Positions 1 to 8,200 are shown, numbered from the stretch's first letter. The stretch is DNA of 64,000 nt from Flavilitoribacter nigricans DSM 23189 = NBRC 102662 (GCF_002646595.1 NZ_PDUD01000001.1:310001-374000), one strand, 5' to 3'. The notes: generated from the sequence alone by a model not told the origin. Program-made: numbers and translations.

Positions 1-1305
1 GGGTGCCTGAAAATAAGCTTTCCAGCCGGAAACCTGGGGCACATCCATGTATTCCATCTCCATCGCCCCGGCCAGTCGGTAGAGACGCAGACCGATCTCG
101 TAACGGGTAGCCTGATCATCCGGCAGGCTCATTTCCAGCTGTTTGACCATGGATAGGCTGTAATCGATCGGATTCTTGATCATAGGGCCTACGCTGAGGA
201 TGTCGAAAAAGTGTTCGCTGGTCAGTAGGGTGCGAACGATCGGTTCCAACTCGTAATCGTTATCTATCAGCATCTGGGCCAGCGGCGCGATCACCTCCAT
301 TTCCGTTTGCTCATCTATTTCGTAGTAAACGAACCACTGGTACAACTTCCGGCAGATGAAATGCGCTACCCGGTCCTGCTGGAAGATCACGTCTATCAAA
401 TGGGCGTATTCCGCATCGCCCAGATCCGAAATGACTGCATTGCCGAAACGGTGGGATAATTGCTTGGTCCCGTTATCGTGCCGAAATTCCCGGTATTCTA
501 CCCGGGGTGGGTTTTCGGGCTCTGAATTCAGATTGCCGAAAGTACGCCAGCCCGTCAGTACCCGTGCCATTGCCGCCACATCCTGCTCCGTGAAGGTGGA
601 ATAGTCACCCTCTCCGGCCAGGTCACCTTTTCCGACGGTGTACAGTTCCAGGAGTTCCCGGGCGTAATTTTCGTTGGGCGCTACTTCGGTATTTTGATTG
701 CCGTTCAGGAAGATCAGCATACTGCCGTCCACGGTTACGTCCTTGATCAATTGACGGAAATTGCCCAGTGCACTGGAGCGAAGCAGCTCAATGTAGCGGT
801 ACATAAAGCGCTTATCATTGATACCGGCCACTCCGAAATGATTGATCCAGAAGAGGGTCATTTTCTGGCGAATGGAGATGCCTTCTTCCAGCATGTTCAG
901 GAAGATCCAGGAACGCAGGCTGCGGTTCCGGTAAGGCCGCAGATCTATGTTTTCGGAGTAAGGTGCGTCGACCCAGGTCTGGCCGACCGGCACATTGGGG
1001 TCTTCCGTAAAATCGGGATTGACGGGCGGAGCGGGCGCCGGCGGATCGGCAAACAATTGGTCAAATACAGCGCTTTGGCCCATTTCGACCGCGGTACTGA
1101 TCAGTTCGCGACTCGGTCCGAAGGTGGTTCTGCGCAACAAGTGTGCAGCTTGTTCGAAGGTCCATTCGCCGGAGTAGGGTGTCAAACCGGCTCCGGGCGG
1201 TTTTGGAGCGAAAGTGGTATTTTCTGTGCGTTGGGGCGCTCTCTGTTCATTTCCGACAATAGCAGATCGGCCCAGCAAGCGGCGTAGGCTAGCTCTTCTA
1301 TTCAT
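1..1305 (-). CDS. DUF1800 family protein (partial, 3' end outside window)
   Basis: The minus-strand frame is open from an ATG at 1303-1305 to the window edge, giving about 435 codons without a stop. The N-terminus reads MNRRASLRRLLGR, followed about 45 residues later by EQAAHLLRRTTFGPS, the characteristic start of DUF1800 proteins. Further on, FWINHFGV, the ENYARELLELYTVG stretch and a DVAAMARVLTGW stretch also match the family. DUF1800 members are usually about 450-550 residues, often begin with a basic and hydrophobic export-like leader, and commonly sit beside a DUF1501 gene. That partner would lie to the left, outside the window. Biochemical function is unknown. It is divergent from the GH65 gene on its right. 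Family assignment is firm; role is not known. Confidence 0.85.
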   Translation of the reverse strand, partial: MNRRASLRRLLGRSAIVGNEQRAPQRTENTTFAPKPPGAGLTPYSGEWTFEQAAHLLRRTTFGPSRELISTAVEMGQSAVFDQLFADPPAPAPPVNPDFTEDPNVPVGQTWVDAPYSENIDLRPYRNRSLRSWIFLNMLEEGISIRQKMTLFWINHFGVAGINDKRFMYRYIELLRSSALGNFRQLIKDVTVDGSMLIFLNGNQNTEVAPNENYARELLELYTVGKGDLAGEGDYSTFTEQDVAAMARVLTGWRTFGNLNSEPENPPRVEYREFRHDNGTKQLSHRFGNAVISDLGDAEYAHLIDVIFQQDRVAHFICRKLYQWFVYYEIDEQTEMEVIAPLAQMLIDNDYELEPIVRTLLTSEHFFDILSVGPMIKNPIDYSLSMVKQLEMSLPDDQATRYEIGLRLYRLAGAMEMEYMDVPQVSGWKAYFQAP

Positions 1306-1550
1306 AGGGTGCAGCATTAAGATTTAAAAATTGGCGTGTTTATTTATTGATCGCGGGCAGTGATTAGACTACTGGGGAGACGGGAGGTTTAATGAGGAAC
1401 GAAGATTATTCAGAAATTATGATCCGAACCCATAAGAATTTGAAAATTCCGCCGCATTATTTGATCAAAATCTTACTTTTGAGCCTGCTTAAGCCCGTTA
1501 AAATCAAAACCAAAGATATCTTAAACCGCCCCCGGTCTATCGGAACGCAG

Positions 1551-3863
1551 ATGAAAGACGATTTTATTATTGATGAATGGAAAGTGATCGAAGACGGCTT
1601 TAAGCCCGCAAGCAACCGGGTCTCCGAAAGTATTTTTAGTCTGGGCAATGGTCGTATGGGCCTTCGTGGTAACTTCGAAGAACACTTTTCGGGCAACAGC
1701 CTCCAGGGCAACTACATCGGCGGCATCTATTATGCCGATCACGTGCAACTGGATCACACCAAAGGTAACCGGCCGCAGCAGGTCGTTAAATTTTTAAATG
1801 CTCCCAACTGGATCGGCATCAGTATCTCCTTTGACGGGGAAGTGCTCGACCTGGACAATTGCCAGGTGCAATCCTTCCGCCGGGAGCTCGATCTCCGCAA
1901 AGGATATCTCGAACGTACTTTCGTAGCCAAAATGAAAAGCGGCCGCAAAGTGCAGGTAAGCACGCGTCGGTTTTGCAGCATGGCCGATCAGGAACTCGGG
2001 GCCATTCGCTATACGATCACGCCGCTCGATTTTGATTCTACGCTTACGGTTCAACCCTATCTGGATGCCGACGTTTCCAACGAAGATGCCGATGAAAATC
2101 AAAAATTCTGGGTCGAGGTAGACACCAAGGTGAAACGGCGCGGGGGCTATTTGCTGACGGAGACCAAAAAGACGTTTTTTCAGGTCTGCACGGCCATGAA
2201 ATTTTCCATCTTCCGCGATGAGAAAGAACTGGACTTTGATTCTTACCGGCTGCACCGCGAAAAATATATCGGCTGCGAAGTAGACATGGGTTGCAAAAAA
2301 GGAGAAACCATCACGATCTGCAAATACGCTTCCATCGTTACTTCCCTGGATCATCCCGACGGCGATCTGCCCCGGATCGGAAAGAAGATCGTGAAAAAGG
2401 CCTTGAAAAAGGGTTTTGACCAACTGTCCGGTGAACACGCCAAAGCCTGGAAAGATAAGTGGTCCTCTTCCGACGTTACCATTGATGGGGACCCGGCCGC
2501 CCAACAGGCCATTCGCTTCAATATTTTCCAGTTGCATCAGGCCTACAATGGTCGTGACAGCCGGATGAGTATTGCTTCGAGAGGTTTTACCGGGGAAAAG
2601 TACGGGGGTTGTACATTCTGGGACGCAGAAGCCTACGGTCTGCCGTTTTTCCTGGCTACAACTCCAGCCGATGTATCCAGAAACCTCCTGCAATATCGTG
2701 CCAACCACCTCGGTAAAGCCATTGAAAATGCCGAAAAACTCGGTTTCAACAAGGGGGCCGCTTTTTACCCTATGGTGACGATAAACGGAGAAGAAGCCCA
2801 CCACAGTTGGGAAGTAACCCTGGAAGAGATCCATCGCAACGGCGCGATCGCCTACGCCATCTTTGAATATATACGCTACACCGGAGACGAAGCCTATCTG
2901 GCCGAAGGCGGACTGGAGGTACTTATCGCCATTGCCCGCTTCTGGGCCCAGCGCGTGCATTACTCCGAACGGCGGGAGGCTTACGTGATCCACGGCGTCA
3001 CCGGACCGAACGAATACGAGAACAATATCAACAACAACTGGTACACCAATTATATCGCCAAATGGTGCCTGGAGTATACCCTGAGTGCTGTTGAATACGT
3101 TAAAAGCAAGCACAAGAAGTGGTTTGAAAAACTGAGCAAAAAACTCAAATTCGAGGAAAATGCCGAAACCTCCGAATGGCAAAAGATCGCCAAAAAACTC
3201 TACCTGAAAGAGGATAAGAAACTGGGAATATTCGTGCAGCAGGATACCTTTCTGGATAAGGAACTGACCACGGTGGCCGATTTGAAGAAAGGACAACTTC
3301 CCCTTTACCAAAACTGGACCTGGGACCGCATCCTGCGTTCGGTCTACCTCAAGCAGGCCGATGTACTGCAGGGGATCTATGCCTTTGAAGAGGCATTTGA
3401 TCAGGAGCAGATCCGGCGCAATTACGAATTTTACGAAGCGAGGACGGTCCACGAGTCGCCCCTATCGCCCTGCGTTCACAGTATTTTGGCCGCCCGGATC
3501 GGTTTGGAGGAGCAGGCCTACGAATTCTACCGGCAAAGCGCCCGGACGGATCTGGATGATCAGCTCGGAGATACCGCCGCCGGTTTGCACATCAACGCCA
3601 TGGGGGCTTCCTGGCTGTGCCTGGTCAAGGGCCTGGGAGGCATGCGGATCAGCAATACCGGGGGACTCAGTTTTGCTCCCATTTTGCCGAAATCCTGGAA
3701 AAACTATACCTTCAGGATACAGTACCGAGGACAATTGTTGCAGGTAAAAGTGAGCAGCAAACAGCTAATCCTGGTCAATCATTCTCAGAAAACTTTACAC
3801 CTGAAGGTTTACGATAAAGAGGTAAAACTCGAAGGAGGGAAAAAGGAAAAACTGGATCGATAA
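1551..3863 (+). CDS. Glycoside hydrolase family 65 phosphorylase (maltose/kojibiose/trehalose-phosphorylase type)
   Basis: This encodes about 770 residues of a GH65 inverting disaccharide phosphorylase, which splits an alpha-glucoside with phosphate to give beta-glucose-1-phosphate. The N-terminal super-sandwich domain contains ESIFSLGNGRMGLRGNFEE. The (alpha/alpha)6 barrel contains WDAEAYGLPFF and the catalytic-acid motif GPNEY, with Glu near residue 488 counted from 1551, close to the position in characterised maltose phosphorylases. A C-terminal beta-sandwich ends the protein. The frame is open back to an ATG at 1392, but family members start at the equivalent of MKDDFIIDEWK (1551), and the extra 53 residues do not resemble them, so 1551 is preferred. 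No signal peptide is seen, so it is probably cytosolic. Substrate cannot be read from the sequence, and no beta-phosphoglucomutase gene is adjacent. Confidence 0.88.
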   Translation: MKDDFIIDEWKVIEDGFKPASNRVSESIFSLGNGRMGLRGNFEEHFSGNSLQGNYIGGIYYADHVQLDHTKGNRPQQVVKFLNAPNWIGISISFDGEVLDLDNCQVQSFRRELDLRKGYLERTFVAKMKSGRKVQVSTRRFCSMADQELGAIRYTITPLDFDSTLTVQPYLDADVSNEDADENQKFWVEVDTKVKRRGGYLLTETKKTFFQVCTAMKFSIFRDEKELDFDSYRLHREKYIGCEVDMGCKKGETITICKYASIVTSLDHPDGDLPRIGKKIVKKALKKGFDQLSGEHAKAWKDKWSSSDVTIDGDPAAQQAIRFNIFQLHQAYNGRDSRMSIASRGFTGEKYGGCTFWDAEAYGLPFFLATTPADVSRNLLQYRANHLGKAIENAEKLGFNKGAAFYPMVTINGEEAHHSWEVTLEEIHRNGAIAYAIFEYIRYTGDEAYLAEGGLEVLIAIARFWAQRVHYSERREAYVIHGVTGPNEYENNINNNWYTNYIAKWCLEYTLSAVEYVKSKHKKWFEKLSKKLKFEENAETSEWQKIAKKLYLKEDKKLGIFVQQDTFLDKELTTVADLKKGQLPLYQNWTWDRILRSVYLKQADVLQGIYAFEEAFDQEQIRRNYEFYEARTVHESPLSPCVHSILAARIGLEEQAYEFYRQSARTDLDDQLGDTAAGLHINAMGASWLCLVKGLGGMRISNTGGLSFAPILPKSWKNYTFRIQYRGQLLQVKVSSKQLILVNHSQKTLHLKVYDKEVKLEGGKKEKLDR

Positions 3864-3973
3864 AGGCGGATGATCAGTGGGATAACCTGCACAGCCAGTC
3901 GCTACCGGCGGGAATCCCAAACCGAATCCCTCCCCTTTCCGACCACAAATAATAACCATTTAATTTCACTAAC

Positions 3974-4513
3974 ATGTTACGCAATTTAATCCTAGGATGT
4001 TTAGTCATTATTGGCCTGGTCGCCTGCAATTCCGATAACACCAGCGGAAACGACGGCAACAGCGCTACTACCGCCGGCAGTACAGCTTACCAGGGTGGCC
4101 CGGGCAGTGTTGTCGGTCCGCCGATGATCCCACCGCAGAACGATGTCACCCAGAGACTGATGAAAGATTATTGGGTGTTCGAATTCTATGTAGTTCCCGG
4201 CGATCGTGCCGCCAGCCGTGCCGGTCAGGGAAGATGGTATAAATTCAATGCGGACGGCACTTTCGAAAGTGGTCGCTGGGAAGATGAAGTTTGGGGATCC
4301 GGCAACTGGTATTTCCGGACGGAAAGCGGAAAGAACTATCTGAAACTGGATTCCGAAGTGGACGCCGAAGATTCCGAATGGGAGATCCAGGGGATTACCG
4401 ATGGCGCTATGTCCTGGGGAGGTACTCAGACCTATGACAATGCCGGAATTATCCTCAAGGCCCTGAGTCTGATGACCGTTCCAACGCGGGAACAATTCGG
4501 TTTCCAGGAATAA
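3974..4513 (+). CDS. Small putative lipoprotein of unknown function
   Basis: This 179-residue protein starts with a short hydrophobic signal and a lipobox, LVAC with Cys near residue 18, so it should be an exported lipoprotein. A Ser/Thr/Gly/Asn-rich linker follows. The rest (about residues 55-175) contains WVFEFYVVPGDRAA, GRWYKFNADGTFESGRWED and GNWYFRTESGKNYLKLD. This alternating Trp/Tyr/Gly pattern resembles the small beta-barrel, lipocalin-like lipoproteins common in Bacteroidota, but I cannot name the family. It lies 110 bp after the GH65 gene on the same strand, and the region after it is AT-rich and non-coding. Coding status is well supported by the signal sequence and codon pattern; function is unknown. 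Confidence 0.7.
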   Translation: MLRNLILGCLVIIGLVACNSDNTSGNDGNSATTAGSTAYQGGPGSVVGPPMIPPQNDVTQRLMKDYWVFEFYVVPGDRAASRAGQGRWYKFNADGTFESGRWEDEVWGSGNWYFRTESGKNYLKLDSEVDAEDSEWEIQGITDGAMSWGGTQTYDNAGIILKALSLMTVPTREQFGFQE

Positions 4514-4711
4514 ATGGCCTTTAAATCGGTCGAAAAGACATTTTTTTGCGCTTTTTTTCGGCTTTTAACGCAAGAAAAAACGGGAATATTTTCATCACAA
4601 TCTCACAAAAAACAAAGGCATAAAAATCACATTTAACTGATTATCAGTAAAATGAACTTTAAATAAAAAATTATTTTCTCAATATTTTTTTCACAAAAGT
4701 GTTTTTTTGTC

Positions 4712-4743
4712 TTTGTTTACGGAAGGGAAAAATCAAATATTTG
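4712..4743 (+). promoter_or_regulatory. Bacteroidota-type promoter for the structured RNA region
   Basis: TTTG at 4712-4715 lies 20 bp upstream of AATATTTG at 4736-4743. This matches the Bacteroidota primary-sigma pattern TTTG-N(19-21)-TAnnTTTG in all but one fixed position. No convincing ORF follows on the plus strand before 5123, so the promoter would drive a non-coding transcript starting near 4750. Confidence 0.5.
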
Positions 4744-4806
4744 TAATGTGATCAGAAAATAGAGGAAGAAGGAAAGTCGATTGAAAAGCAATCGCACACT
4801 AAATTA

Positions 4807-4831
4807 GGATATGTTCATGGGATTATAATTT
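4807..4831 (+). repeat. 25-bp direct repeat, copy 1
   Basis: The 25 bases at 4807-4831 recur exactly at 5062-5086, starting GGATATGTTCATGGG in both. Each copy is followed at once by a strong stem whose left arm contains AGTCGTCC (here) or AGTCGTAC (copy 2). The repeat-plus-hairpin module is therefore present twice, 255 bp apart. Confidence 0.85.
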
Positions 4832-5061
4832 GTTAGTAGTGAGTCGTCCTGCCATATTAGGGCGGACGACTTACTAACTATCTTCGATCCCTGCACAATA
4901 AAGATATATACCTTGCGAAAAAAAAAGCTGACCCACTGCAATGGACCAGCTCAAGTGTTTTTGGGTTATGATAAAAGCACTAAATCACGTCGCAAGATAT
5001 CATTTTTTCGCAGACTATTAAAATGTCTGTGGAAAAATCTGGCTCAGGCCAACTCAATTTT

Positions 5062-5086
5062 GGATATGTTCATGGGATTATAATTT
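5062..5086 (+). repeat. 25-bp direct repeat, copy 2
   Basis: Identical to 4807-4831. It lies 4 bp before the terminator stem at 5091-5120. See copy 1 for the module structure. Confidence 0.85.
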
Positions 5087-5090
5087 ATTG

Positions 5091-5123
5091 AAAGTCGTAC
5101 CGATCAAACGGTACGACTTTTTT
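5091..5123 (+). terminator. Intrinsic terminator at the end of the RNA region
   Basis: A perfect 12-bp stem (5091-5102 with 5109-5120, 6-nt loop) runs into T6 at 5118-5123 on the plus strand, so it fits as the terminator of a plus-strand transcript. The stop codon of the convergent histidine kinase gene (5104-5106) lies within the loop. The minus side has no U-run, so it is a weak terminator in that direction. Confidence 0.7.
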
Positions 5124-7068
5124 CGTTTCTGGCATCCGGTAGCGTAAAGTAGAAAGTAGCGCCCTTTCCCAACTCCGATTCCACCCAGATCTTCCCTCCG
5201 TACAGGTCTACGATCTTCTGACAGGTAGCCAGTCCGATCCCCGTTCCCCAGTAAGCTTCTTCGTGGTGCAAACGGGAAAACATCTCAAATATCTTTTGCT
5301 GATCTGCGGGCGCAATACCGATCCCGTTGTCCTTTACCGAAAAGCAATAATAGTTTTCGGACAGCTCGCGGCAATTCACCTGCACTTCCGGTTTTTTACC
5401 ATTACTGAATTTCAAGGCATTGCCGATCAGGTTTTGGAATAACTGTACCAATTGGGAGGGCACGATCTCCAGTTCGGGTAAAGATTCCTCCTGTACGATG
5501 ATACTGGCATCTTTCTTTTCAATCTGGGCATTGAGATTACCCAGGGCCACGTCGAGCAACTGATTGCTCTTCACCCGGGTCGCTTCAGATTTCGGACGGT
5601 CCGCCCGGGCGTAGTTGAGCAGATCATCCAAAAGCGTGTACATGTTGGCTACGCTTTTATGGATGAATCCCATGTATTCCTGGGCCTTGTTGTCCAGATT
5701 GTCCACATACTTTCTCCCGAGGAGACTGGTGAAGCTGCTGATTGTGCGCAGCGGCTCTTTGAGGTCATGGGAAGCGATATGGGCGAAATGCTCCAGTTCG
5801 ATGTTTTTCCTTTTGAGTTGGTCGCCGATCTCGGCCAGGGTGGCATTTTTCCGGCTGAGGTCTTTATTGATCCGGTAGCCGGCGATGATCAACCCCGTAA
5901 TCAGGAGAACGACCGAGATCATGATCATGGTCTTGAGGCGATCGTTCTCATCTCTCTGCACCTGGATATCCTTCAGGCGCTTGATCTCCGCTTCTTTCTC
6001 TGAAGTTTGGTAGATGATGTTGTGTTCTTCGATCAGTTCCCGGGTTTTTTCTCCCAGCATTTCCTCTTTGAGAGTTGTATAGCGATCCAGGAAGTAAAAA
6101 GCCTTTTCGTACTGACCGTTCTCGGAAAACAAGGATTTAAGTGCCTGGTAACATTCGAGAACCTTCACCTTGGCACCGATCTCATTCGCCTCCATAAGCG
6201 CTTCCGTAAAGAGCGTCTCCGCCCGGCCGTAGCGCTTTTGCGCCATAAGGAGCTGTCCCAGTTCCAGCTTGGAGTCCACTACCCCATTCTGATCACCGAA
6301 AGCCTCTTTGCCCTCAATGGCTGCGTGAATATAACTAACCGCCAGTTCGACGTTTCCGGATTCAGCGTGTGCTTCGCCCAAATTACCCAAGGCGTAGAAC
6401 AGGATCGTGGAGTCTTTTAACTCAATGCCCAGTTCGGCCGATTGTTCCAGGAATTTGATCGCCTTTTCCAATTGGTAAAGACCGATATAGGCCGAACCGA
6501 TCGCTCCCAGGGTAGTGCCATACTGGCGGGTGACCGTATCGGTGCCCAGAAGGGTCCGCACCCGCATATAGTTTTCGAGGGCGCGGGAATAATCCTCAAT
6601 GCTGTGTGCGTAATTACCGAGTTGGTAAACCGAGCGGGTTATGCTTTTCTTATCGTTGTTGATCTCTGCAATCTGCAGTGCCTTGGATTCGTAGTAATAG
6701 GCTTCTTCAAAATTGCCCAGTTTACTGTTCGCGTCGGCAATTCCGGAATAGTTTTTAGCCCGGGCTTTAGGATCTTTCTCCCGGTCCAGCAACTCCAGGG
6801 CCCACTGGTGATTGAGGATCGCCGTGCGATAATTGGACAGCCGGCAAAAAGCCTTCCCGATCCGGTAATACGATTCGGCCTGACAGGTAGTATCTGTGGA
6901 ATATTCCAGACTACATTCATAGGCTTCGATCGCAGCCCGGTAATCTTTTCGATCAAAAAGCGCTTCGGCCACCTCATTATCACATAGCTCTTCCTCCTGC
7001 CCAATTCCCATTACCTGGAACAGGCACAAAGCAATACCAATAATGATACACCGTACCCAAATGTACAT
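5104..7068 (-). CDS. Membrane histidine kinase with periplasmic TPR sensor domain
   Basis: This 654-residue sensor kinase has an N-terminal signal/anchor (about 1-24), then tetratricopeptide-like repeats to about residue 330 (for example ALFDRKDYRAAIEAYECSL), a short coiled coil, one membrane helix at about 381-398, and a cytoplasmic kinase core. The HisKA motif SHDLKEPLR places the phospho-accepting His at residue 434. HATPase boxes DNGIGIAP and GTGIGLATCQ are intact. No response-regulator gene lies in the window next to it, so it is an orphan kinase. TPR ectodomains in Bacteroidota kinases are thought to bind proteins or peptides. The nearest upstream gene on the same strand encodes the small GG-peptide at 7280-7393, separated by a terminator, so co-transcription is unlikely. 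The natural ligand is unknown. Confidence 0.88.
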   Translation of the reverse strand: MYIWVRCIIIGIALCLFQVMGIGQEEELCDNEVAEALFDRKDYRAAIEAYECSLEYSTDTTCQAESYYRIGKAFCRLSNYRTAILNHQWALELLDREKDPKARAKNYSGIADANSKLGNFEEAYYYESKALQIAEINNDKKSITRSVYQLGNYAHSIEDYSRALENYMRVRTLLGTDTVTRQYGTTLGAIGSAYIGLYQLEKAIKFLEQSAELGIELKDSTILFYALGNLGEAHAESGNVELAVSYIHAAIEGKEAFGDQNGVVDSKLELGQLLMAQKRYGRAETLFTEALMEANEIGAKVKVLECYQALKSLFSENGQYEKAFYFLDRYTTLKEEMLGEKTRELIEEHNIIYQTSEKEAEIKRLKDIQVQRDENDRLKTMIMISVVLLITGLIIAGYRINKDLSRKNATLAEIGDQLKRKNIELEHFAHIASHDLKEPLRTISSFTSLLGRKYVDNLDNKAQEYMGFIHKSVANMYTLLDDLLNYARADRPKSEATRVKSNQLLDVALGNLNAQIEKKDASIIVQEESLPELEIVPSQLVQLFQNLIGNALKFSNGKKPEVQVNCRELSENYYCFSVKDNGIGIAPADQQKIFEMFSRLHHEEAYWGTGIGLATCQKIVDLYGGKIWVESELGKGATFYFTLPDARNEKSRTV

Positions 7069-7221
7069 TTTGCTAAATTTACTTTTCGCTTGACTTTAAT
7101 AAGGAGAAATCTGAGTGTAAGGGATAAAACTGTTTAACTTTTTACTTTCTCTACAATGATGGTCTTCTAAGGATTAATATTTATACACGTAAAATTTTTT
7201 ATAAAGTTACATTAAATTCAT

Positions 7222-7262
7222 AAAAAAAGGCTGCTACACAATTATATAAATCGGTAGCAGCC
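7222..7262 (-). terminator. Intrinsic terminator after the GG-peptide gene
   Basis: A perfect 9-bp stem GGCTGCTAC/GTAGCAGCC (7229-7237 with 7254-7262) is followed, on the minus strand, by T7 (plus positions 7222-7228). It lies 17 bp past the stop of the peptide gene and makes that gene a short monocistronic unit. Confidence 0.8.
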
Positions 7263-7279
7263 CTTTATCAGTCTTTTAA

Positions 7280-7393
7280 CTAACCTTCATCATCATCGTC
7301 TTCGGGCCAGGGTGGAGGATCTCCACCGCCTTTTAACTGGGTTAGTTGCGCGTCCTCAAGGACAGTGTCTTGGAATTTTTCAAAAGCTTTCAT
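7280..7393 (-). CDS. Small double-glycine leader peptide (RiPP-precursor-like)
   Basis: An ATG at 7391-7393 opens a 37-codon frame ending with TAG at 7280-7282. The peptide begins MKAFEKFQDTVLEDAQL and continues TQLKGGGDPPPWPEDDDDEG. Residues 1-24 form a charged amphipathic leader ending in LKGG, the arrangement of Bacteroidota GG-leader precursor peptides cleaved by C39-type transporters. The remainder is a short Pro/Trp/Asp-rich tail. The gene is flanked by two intrinsic terminators (7411-7461 upstream, 7222-7262 downstream), as expected for a tightly controlled small message. No maturase, radical SAM, ATP-grasp or C39 transporter gene is in the window, so processing genes would have to be elsewhere. 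Coding is inferred from the leader pattern and the terminator placement; a non-coding RNA is the alternative. Confidence 0.6.
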   Translation of the reverse strand: MKAFEKFQDTVLEDAQLTQLKGGGDPPPWPEDDDDEG

Positions 7394-7410
7394 ACTTAAA
7401 TCGGTTTAAA

Positions 7411-7461
7411 ATAAAAAAAGGCCTTTATCGCCTGTACGGAGCCAAGCCTCCGTAAAGCGAT
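7411..7461 (-). terminator. Terminator or attenuator hairpin upstream of the GG-peptide gene
   Basis: ATCGC/GCGAT (7427-7431 with 7457-7461) encloses ACGGAG/CTCCGT (7436-7441 with 7448-7453). On the minus strand it is followed by a T7 run (plus 7413-7419), only about 20 bp before the peptide ATG. No gene ends just upstream of it, so it may act as an attenuator within the peptide leader transcript. Confidence 0.55.
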
Positions 7462-7846
7462 GGTTTGTTCTATAGTGTTCTTAAAAACTATACTATAACT
7501 TAATAAAGTACTAAGTATTTTCTACAAAAAAATTACCGGAATTGAAAGCGGCAAAGATGGGCGCCGATGCATCGAATGACCGGGCCAGTTGCCAGAATTT
7601 GTGAAGAATTGTTTGGGTAAATATGGTTGTGCCGTAAAAGTGTGGGTAAATATAAGACAAAATCACAGTTTGAAAAACCAATTCGATGATAAAACCCGCC
7701 CCAAAGTCAAGGAAAGCAGTGATTAACGCCCGTTAAAGGTGTAGATATAAAAACGCCTGGTAAATTTCAGACCCATTCAGCTTGCAGCCTATAAGGAGCG
7801 AATTGATGGGGAAAAGCACAATCCGTACGGATGGAGCATAGGCCGC
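7462..7846. other. Intergenic stretch without recognisable genes
   Basis: These 385 bp between the attenuator-like hairpin and the tandem array contain no ORF of note on either strand. The left part is AT-rich. A 10-bp direct repeat GGGTAAATAT occurs twice around 7616-7657. I see no complete TTTG/TAnnTTTG promoter. Confidence 0.5.
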
Positions 7847-7904
7847 AAAAAAAAAGAGGGCCGAAACCCTCTCAAAAAAAACACCTAAAACCCATATTCA
7901 TATC

Positions 7905-8093
7905 ATGAAAACCTTATTTCTCTTTTTTGTCGCTGTCTGCTCTTTTGACGTACCCATTCCTAAAAGTCACAGACCAGCAGGATTTTTTTTAACCCAAAAA
8001 AAAGAGGGCCAAAGCCCTCTCGAAAAAACACCTAAAACCCATATTCATATCATGAAAACCTTATTTCTCTTTTTTGTCGCTGTCTGTCTTTAA
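7905..8093 (+). pseudogene. Array unit 1 mini-ORF, stop codon lost
   Basis: It starts MKTLFLFFVAVC like the others, but TGTCTTTAA has become TGCTCTTTT. The frame reads through the spacer and hairpin into unit 2 and ends at that unit's TAA, giving 62 codons. The extra residues are translated repeat spacer, so this is best seen as a decayed edge copy and not a distinct protein. Confidence 0.5.
8052..8093 (+). CDS. Array unit 2 mini-ORF, 13 residues
   Basis: ATG to TAA, peptide MKTLFLFFVAVCL: one Lys, then ten consecutive mostly aliphatic or aromatic residues. It resembles very short hydrophobic peptides of type I toxin systems, or a bare signal-peptide start. Translation is unproven. Confidence 0.35.
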   Translation: MKTLFLFFVAVCL

Positions 8094-8200
8094 GACGCAC
8101 GCTCCGCTGAAAGTCACAGCCCTTCCAGGATTTTTTTTACCCCCAAAAAAAAGAGGGCCAAAGCCCTCTCGAAAAAACACCTAAAACCCATATTCATATC

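Larger units (their letters stand above)
4750..5123 (+). ncRNA. Candidate structured non-coding RNA (or two tandem small RNAs)
   Basis: No protein gene occupies 4514-5103; the first 200 bases are simply AT-rich. From 4750 the plus strand shows consecutive strong helices. (1) CGATTG/CAATCG, 4778-4783 with 4789-4794. (2) A long helix of three segments: 4832-4838 with 4872-4878, 4842-4849 with 4864-4871, and 4851-4853 with 4861-4863. (3) A three-way junction: the outer helix pairs 4903-4907 and 4912-4918 with 4990-5001, and encloses hairpins 4926-4951 and 4954-4981. It is followed by T6 at 5003-5008. (4) A hairpin at 5009-5031. (5) A perfect 12-bp terminator stem at 5091-5120. Two 25-bp direct repeats precede helices 2 and 5. 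The three-way junction plus U-run suggests one RNA may end at 5008. I do not recognise it as 6S, tmRNA, SRP or RNase P RNA. The transcript start is inferred from the promoter. Confidence 0.5.

Noticed and set aside
694-1287. 197-codon plus-strand ORF
   Set aside because: Antisense to the well-supported DUF1800 gene.
1794-3452. 552-codon ORF antisense to the GH65 gene
   Set aside because: Shadow frame produced by codon bias of the true gene; its translation has no protein-like motifs.
4750-5123. 6S RNA or tmRNA
   Set aside because: 6S needs one long rod with a central bubble and tmRNA needs a tRNA-like end and tag ORF; neither is visible.
7905-8093. A real 62-residue protein
   Set aside because: It is a read-through of array unit 1 into unit 2 after loss of a stop; the middle is translated hairpin and spacer sequence.
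8052-8093. Lipoprotein signal peptide with lipobox ending in Cys
   Set aside because: VAVC has Val directly before Cys, where Gly/Ala/Ser is required, and the ORF stops one residue later.
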